Origin: Macrostomum hystrix
Taxonomy: Eukaryota; Platyhelminthes; Macrostomidae
Assembly (NCBI GenBank): GCA_950097015.1
Contig: CATNEN010000007.1
Location: 1,240,001-1,304,000 of the forward strand
DNA: 64,000 nt
Direction of reading: 5' to 3'
Below, piece by piece: positions 58,830 through 64,000 of the stretch (positions within the stretch are counted from its first letter, which is position 1; each line of letters begins with the position of its first letter). A program made the translations under genes and the position numbers. Under the pieces are notes generated by a model. That model made no database searches. It was given only the letters and a program-made list of their open reading frames with translations, and was not told the DNA's origin.

Positions 58830-61800
58830 TCCATAAGAATTTCTTGGTGCTTGGGTAGATTCCCTAATTGAAATTAAAAACTGCAGGAGCTGCTGTTACA
58901 CCTTACTCACCATATTAAGCACCTCTTCCAGTCTGAATATACGGTTACTTTTTAAAACGAAATCCTTGAATGCTTCGTTAATTTTATGTCGATTGCTTCA
59001 AAAGTTTTGTAGTCCCTTTTTAGTGAGTGTTATCTAAGTGCTCTGCAAGTTTTTAGTTAATTTACACTTTAATTTCCTATTTTGTGTGGACTATGAAAAA
59101 ATATCCATGCAATTTTGTGGAGAAATTTCTTTGTGTTTTCAACTATATTTTGTTCCCTTACATTTTTGGGCACCCGGTCTTACAATAGGAGTCATAAGGA
59201 TACAGATTTAGAGCCAGGCGATGAACTTCTCATTACTTTATGCATAGCATTTTCTCCAGCAATTTGTTTCATCCCGTGTTTTTTTCTCGCCAGATTCTAT
59301 TGCTTGGCCATCTGCGTTTCTCTCTTATAAAATCTAGTGTATGCCCGCCCTACCCAATTTGCATCCCGCCGTTTGTATTCCCCATCCCCAGTGAGCCTTA
59401 GGCCACTCGTTCCCGTCCAGTCTCCGCCCCCACGCCTCAGTCCGCTAATCACCGTTTTTTTCTCCTAAACAATTGTTTCTAAGGTATCTGCTAAATTCCT
59501 TCCAGGATAGCTTCTATCATCAGTATATTACTACTACTATTATTAGGTTTGCTACTATTATTAGTAGCATTCGCATATTCGAAACTAGATTTGTTAACTA
59601 GAGAGGCGCGCAAATTCTACTTGACACCCTCCGATGCCTTTGGGTGTCGTTGTTGTAATTGCTGTTTAAATCTCGTATTTTAGTTTTTCCCAAGTCGGGA
59701 TTAGGGAAGCTCCGCTGTGTGTAATTTTTGGGGTGGGTATTCATTACTTTAACTATTGGCTTGTTTGTGTGCGCGCAGGGAGCAGACTCGTCTGAGTTTA
59801 TTTAGTCTCTCTTTTTCATTTGTATCCGTCAGCTACGAGTATATGAATTTTGGATCTGCAGGTGTCTCATACTGAGAAGAGAGCACTTATCTTTACTAGT
59901 AGATTTATATATGTCCCACTGAATCAAAGCTGCTATGATCTTAACATATACACCCTGCCCCTTAATCTGCCGCGCCTAGTTTTGGTGCATAGTGAGAGAA
60001 TTTCATAACTGGCTCGCTTTTGTTCCAGTTAGATATTTCTCGTGTGTTCTCCGAAATTTCCAGCTAAACGGCGCATTAAATTCGCAGCTTTGCTAACAAA
60101 CTAATAAATGGGAAGATCGACCACTTTTTGAAGATAATTAAAGAAAGCAGAAATACTAGCTTTAATTATAATTATTTAAGAACGAGTATCACTCTCTCGT
60201 CGACTGCAATTTCTTCATTGGACTGCTTTGTTTTCTTGCTTTGTTCATTTATTTTTACTGTGTGAAGGTTGCAGTCCTGTAGCTATTGCTTCGGACTCCT
60301 AACTGGGACTTCAATAGTATGAATATCATAACAGACAAACAAACCCCTTGAGCAGACCACATACTTCCCCGTATTAATTGAACAGCTGTACACCACAGCT
60401 TTGCTGCGGCTGTGGCATTTTGCCCAACTTGCTTAGGTCTAATTTATATTATGTGTGTTTAATCGCCTACTTATAGTAGACAAGTAGGATATGCAAATTT
60501 TCAGATAGACGCGTACATTTCAAGTATTCAGCGTAAGCTCTGGCTAAAAATAGAACTAGGGAATCTCCTCCGACATTCATTAGTCTCGAAATTTCCTCGG
60601 TGCATCGGCCAAGGTTAAAGGAAATTTACGACTCTTTCCCTTCTCCCAGCCTGTAGATCTGTAGTCCGAAAATGTTTCGTCGCCATAGTTACTAGCTTGT
60701 GTGCCTGCTTGCGAATTATTTGAAGTACTTTAACTTTAGAAGCTGATTCTCGACGCTTATCTGACTTGGCAGTCAAACATGCTGCACTTTCTCACGAGAC
60801 TACCTAGTCTCCGAGTGAGAGACACGAACAATAGTTCACAATAGATAAGCTATATATTGCGCCTTATAAAACTGGCTGCAAGGACTGTCAGAAATCTTGT
60901 ACTAACCCGATACTTGACGAGTTTATTTTTGTTTTAGTAATTGTACTTATTACATGACAATTAAGCCGCTGCCCGCTGTCACGCAACAATCTCTGCTTTG
61001 GAAAGCATTACAGTTTTTTAGCTAATTGAAGAAAGTCAATAGCAATTGATGCCTTTGATTAGCAATCAAAGCCTGTTTAAGCATGTTTAATCAGAGCTTT
61101 CATTATTCAGAAGCAGAAAAATGCTGGCAAAAATGGAAAGACTTATTATGTACATATGCGCGTGCTTGATTTCCTGGTTGGTCACATTCATGATAGAAAT
61201 CTGACAGCGAAATAAGAGGAAACAGGCAGCTATAGAATAGTTTCTGAAGTAAAATTGGTTTAACATGGCAACAAGAAAGATAGAATGACAGTAAATTAAT
61301 AATCAGGTGTTGAAAGTGGTGCAATTATTAGAATCAAATTTATCAATTCAGAGATGCTATTATAGCTTAGCTGAATTGTTATATTGAGCATTTCGGAAAT
61401 TGTTTAGAAAACAAAACTTTAAAAGTAGGTTTCACATCACACATGTCAAGTAAAACGTACTCGCGGGGTGAAAAAAAGCATTAGAATTTTTTTAAACTTG
61501 TTTTTTCAAATGAAAAGCAAGTTTTAAGCTCTAACAGAACAAACAAAAGCAAAGGAAAATCAGGTTTTTCATGTCGGGACTTGGGTTCCTAGCGACAGAG
61601 ACAGAATCTCCACGCCCAGCAGCCGCGCGGGATAAAAAAAGCCTTGATAAAAAATAATGATTTGTGCTTTCGTTTTCAACTTAGCATGAGCGATAAAGCG
61701 TCATTCTGTGAAGTTATGCTTAGTGTTCAGCTAGATAAATAAACGAACAGTAGCGAATTTTAGAAATTCAACAAAAAACAATAGCTTGCGGCAACAAAAG

Positions 61801-61840
61801 TACATACTCCGATCTTCACTTGGGTCTTGACTCAATTTAA
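58830..61840. other. Gene-less stretch between ataxin-2 and the 264-aa gene
   Basis: T-rich on the plus strand in its first half. No supported exon, array or mobile element. It may carry a long ataxin-2 3' UTR and the 3' end of the minus-strand gene. Confidence 0.45.
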
Positions 61841-61842
61841 AC

Positions 61843-62637
61843 TCAGGCGGCAATTTGACTGCTGCTCTCGTCGTAAGCGACCAGCATCATGTCGGTGAAG
61901 TTGCACCGCTTGTGCTGCATCTGCAGCAACTCGCCAGTTGAAGCCTGGTCCTGCTGCTGATCGTCGCCAGTGGAAGCCGACTCCGACATTGAAATTGACG
62001 ATGACGCGTCGCCGACGCTGTCGCGATCTTCAATTCGCGTCACTGTGCCGTTCTCGCTGCAGCCGAAGATCACGGCTGGCAGCTGGCGACCGTTGACAAG
62101 AAGGCCGAGATTGCGCGACTCTTCGAGCGGGGCGAACACAGACTTGGCCGTGGTGGCCGGTGGCGCGCGGTCATCAATGATGAGGCAGACGGCTTTGCCC
62201 ACATTTTTAGCCAGCTGCAGATGTTTAAGCAGCAGGTTGATGTTCTGCTTGGTCACGCCCAGCTTGACTAGGTTGATCTCGCGCCGGACTAGTTCGCGTT
62301 GCATCGACTCCGCGGCCGTCTTGCAGTCGAGTATGGCGCCAAAGACTCCTAGCTGGCCTAGGATGGCGCCAAAGTCGGCATCCAAGACGCCCTCTCGGAG
62401 CAGCGTGCTTCGCGGCATCACTACCGGATAGAAGCCGGACTCCTCGGCAATGGTGAGCACGCTCTCCAGGCTGTCAGCGTCACGAATGCGGCTCCACAGG
62501 AGCTCTCGGTCGCCAGTGACTATGGCCCCGATCTGCTGCTGCTGCTCCGATAAAGGCGAATGGCTGTTACTGCTACTACTACTGTTATTGCTAGGGCTAC
62601 GATAACCGCGAACCTGCGACAGACTGCTCGGCGACAT
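61843..62637 (-). CDS. Unidentified 264-aa protein
   Basis: A single open exon from ATG at 62637 to TGA at 61843, with GC-rich codons like the other real genes here and unlike the surrounding AT-rich DNA. The N-terminus (about 40 residues) is Ser/Asn-rich with a short Gln run. Residues about 45-200 look like a folded alpha/beta domain (LWSRIRDADSLESVLTIAEE, FGAILGQLGVFGAILDCKTA, NINLLLKHLQLAKNVG, KAVCLIIDDRAPP, LGLLVNGRQLPAVIFGC). The C-terminal 60 residues are Ser/Asp/Gln-rich. There is no signal peptide or membrane helix. I do not recognise a family. It could be a complete intronless gene or the large exon of a spliced one. Confidence 0.75.
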   Translation of the reverse strand: MSPSSLSQVRGYRSPSNNSSSSSNSHSPLSEQQQQIGAIVTGDRELLWSRIRDADSLESVLTIAEESGFYPVVMPRSTLLREGVLDADFGAILGQLGVFGAILDCKTAAESMQRELVRREINLVKLGVTKQNINLLLKHLQLAKNVGKAVCLIIDDRAPPATTAKSVFAPLEESRNLGLLVNGRQLPAVIFGCSENGTVTRIEDRDSVGDASSSISMSESASTGDDQQQDQASTGELLQMQHKRCNFTDMMLVAYDESSSQIAA

Positions 62638-62639
62638 TG

Positions 62640-64000
62640 CGTTGGGTGAAAATCTTGTGGCGCTTAGAAAGAAAATCTATAGAAATTTTGCCTGTAGGCT
62701 TTGAGAAATCAGACTGCTAGGCTGACTCAACTTGGCTCTTGGGGCTAAAGGCCGCCCACGAATTCGGCTTTATCAGTCCAGGAAAAGGGAGAAGGTTGAA
62801 TGGAGGACAAACTGCCCATTCACTGAATACGTGCCTCTCGATGGAAACCTCCGTGCGACCTTGAATGCGCGCAAATTCATTGGCCAGCAGTGGGGGTTCC
62901 CGGGGTATCCCGCACGCCAGCTGGGACTGATAGCTTTTCTCAGGCAATTTCCACTAGCCTAAACGCCCTCCAGCGCACATAGACACTGCACAAGATTTGC
63001 GCAGCTGTCACCGCAGTGCGCGCCTTCAAAGCTAAGCGATCGTCTAATATTGTTTTTGTGTATACTGTGTAGATGCGTGATTAACTCAAGCGAAAAACAG
63101 TTATAAAAAGAAATTGTCATTACTTCATTTCTAAATTTCTTTACTAGGAATAAAAGCTTTATGTAGAACATTCGTTTGCATTTATACATTTGCGGATACA
63201 ATTTATACAAATGCGGTCGCCGGTCTGTCTTCATATCTTGGCCATGATGCAAAACCACACTACTTGTTTCAATTATTTTTATGTTTACCAGTTTGTTTCT
63301 AGTAAGAGATGCTTATTTTTTAATGTTCTCTACGCTCGTAGATGAGAAAGCTATTATAGTACATAAAAATTTGACAGGCGTAATATTTACAATTACGCCT
63401 ATCATAAATTATATTTACTTATTTACAAATTGGCGTAACTGAAAACACTTGTGGGAGAGAGAGGTTACTACTACTTGCTTTTATCAGAGCTGATTAATAA
63501 TAATATATCTGGTGATTTAGGTGTTTTCAAGAATTTACGAGTCCTTAAACTTAATGTCGCTGATTTGCCCCTTGCAGCTTGACCAAGAAATCGAAGTAGG
63601 TATTTTTGTTATGCGCCTACTCAACGAGTTACTTAAAACAGTTAAGTAGTTCTTATTTCAGCGTCCCAGTCAAAGCATAAGATTTAAGAAAAAAAAATCA
63701 CACGCTTTTTTACTTTCTGTCAAGCGGTCTCAAAATCAACCGACAAAAAATGCCCATCGTACTACTAAGACAGTAGTGAGCTTAGAACAGTTTACCAAAT
63801 ATGACACTAGTAACAAATAATTATCCCTTCATATGTAGACTTAACTACAAGTCGAGTGCTACGTTTGCACCACTACTGCTTGCTGACTGTCTGGCGTTGC
63901 GGCTTCTTCATCAGTGCTACTTGCTGACTGTGCTTTAACTGCGTAATTGTTTGTTTTTTATTCGTTTTTTCCGAGGTTTTGCCACCAGATAAGCCACAGT
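62640..64000. other. Gene-less right end
   Basis: AT-rich sequence with small open frames of 76-99 codons that lack domain or composition support. It probably includes the promoter of the 264-aa gene. Nothing else is visible. Confidence 0.45.

Overview
The window looks like nuclear DNA from an invertebrate animal. It has spliced genes with GT-AG introns, GC-rich exons in AT-rich introns, tRNA-derived SINEs, a non-LTR retrotransposon and many minisatellites. The gene set (DEG/ENaC channel, GSK3, ataxin-2, rhodopsin-type GPCR) and the very high tandem-repeat load suggest a spiralian, perhaps a macrostomid flatworm. That placement is inference. There is no CRISPR array, operon or other prokaryotic signature.

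Layout. 1-1340 (minus): 5' part of a DEG/ENaC channel gene, running off the left edge. 4721-11229 (minus): a complete six-exon GSK3 model whose exon phases all agree (398 codons plus stop); three of its introns hold different minisatellites. 11903-12491 (minus): a small two-exon protein with a possible selenoprotein-W/Rdx-like fold. 13129-14149 (minus): weak exons of an Ig-like single-pass membrane protein with an apparent frameshift. 15153-19257: a 5'-truncated RNase H-bearing non-LTR retrotransposon between two seemingly identical 485-bp direct repeats. 19415-23237: a 3.8-kb array of a 28/29-bp satellite. 24648-42332 (minus): one gene of at least five exons for a seven-helix protein resembling the THH1/TOM1-GPR137 architecture. 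Its exons are tiny islands among introns filled with about a dozen unrelated minisatellites, including an inverted pair. 45932-47918 (plus): a peptide-type GPCR. 47919-53835: AT-rich, gene-poor, with a SINE and a MITE-like foldback element. 53836-57329 (plus): ataxin-2 with Lsm, LsmAD and PAM2 parts, and a +1 frameshift at the start of the Lsm domain. 61843-62637 (minus): an unidentified 264-aa protein.

About 22 tandem arrays, nearly all of different sequence families, cover roughly 18 kb of the 64 kb. They create most of the long open frames in the window, and I treat those frames as artefacts. Gene models were made by eye from splice sites, reading phase and family resemblance. The GSK3, ataxin-2, DEG/ENaC, GPCR and retrotransposon calls are strong. 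The family names of the 7-TM gene and the two small minus-strand genes between 11.9 and 14.2 kb are tentative.
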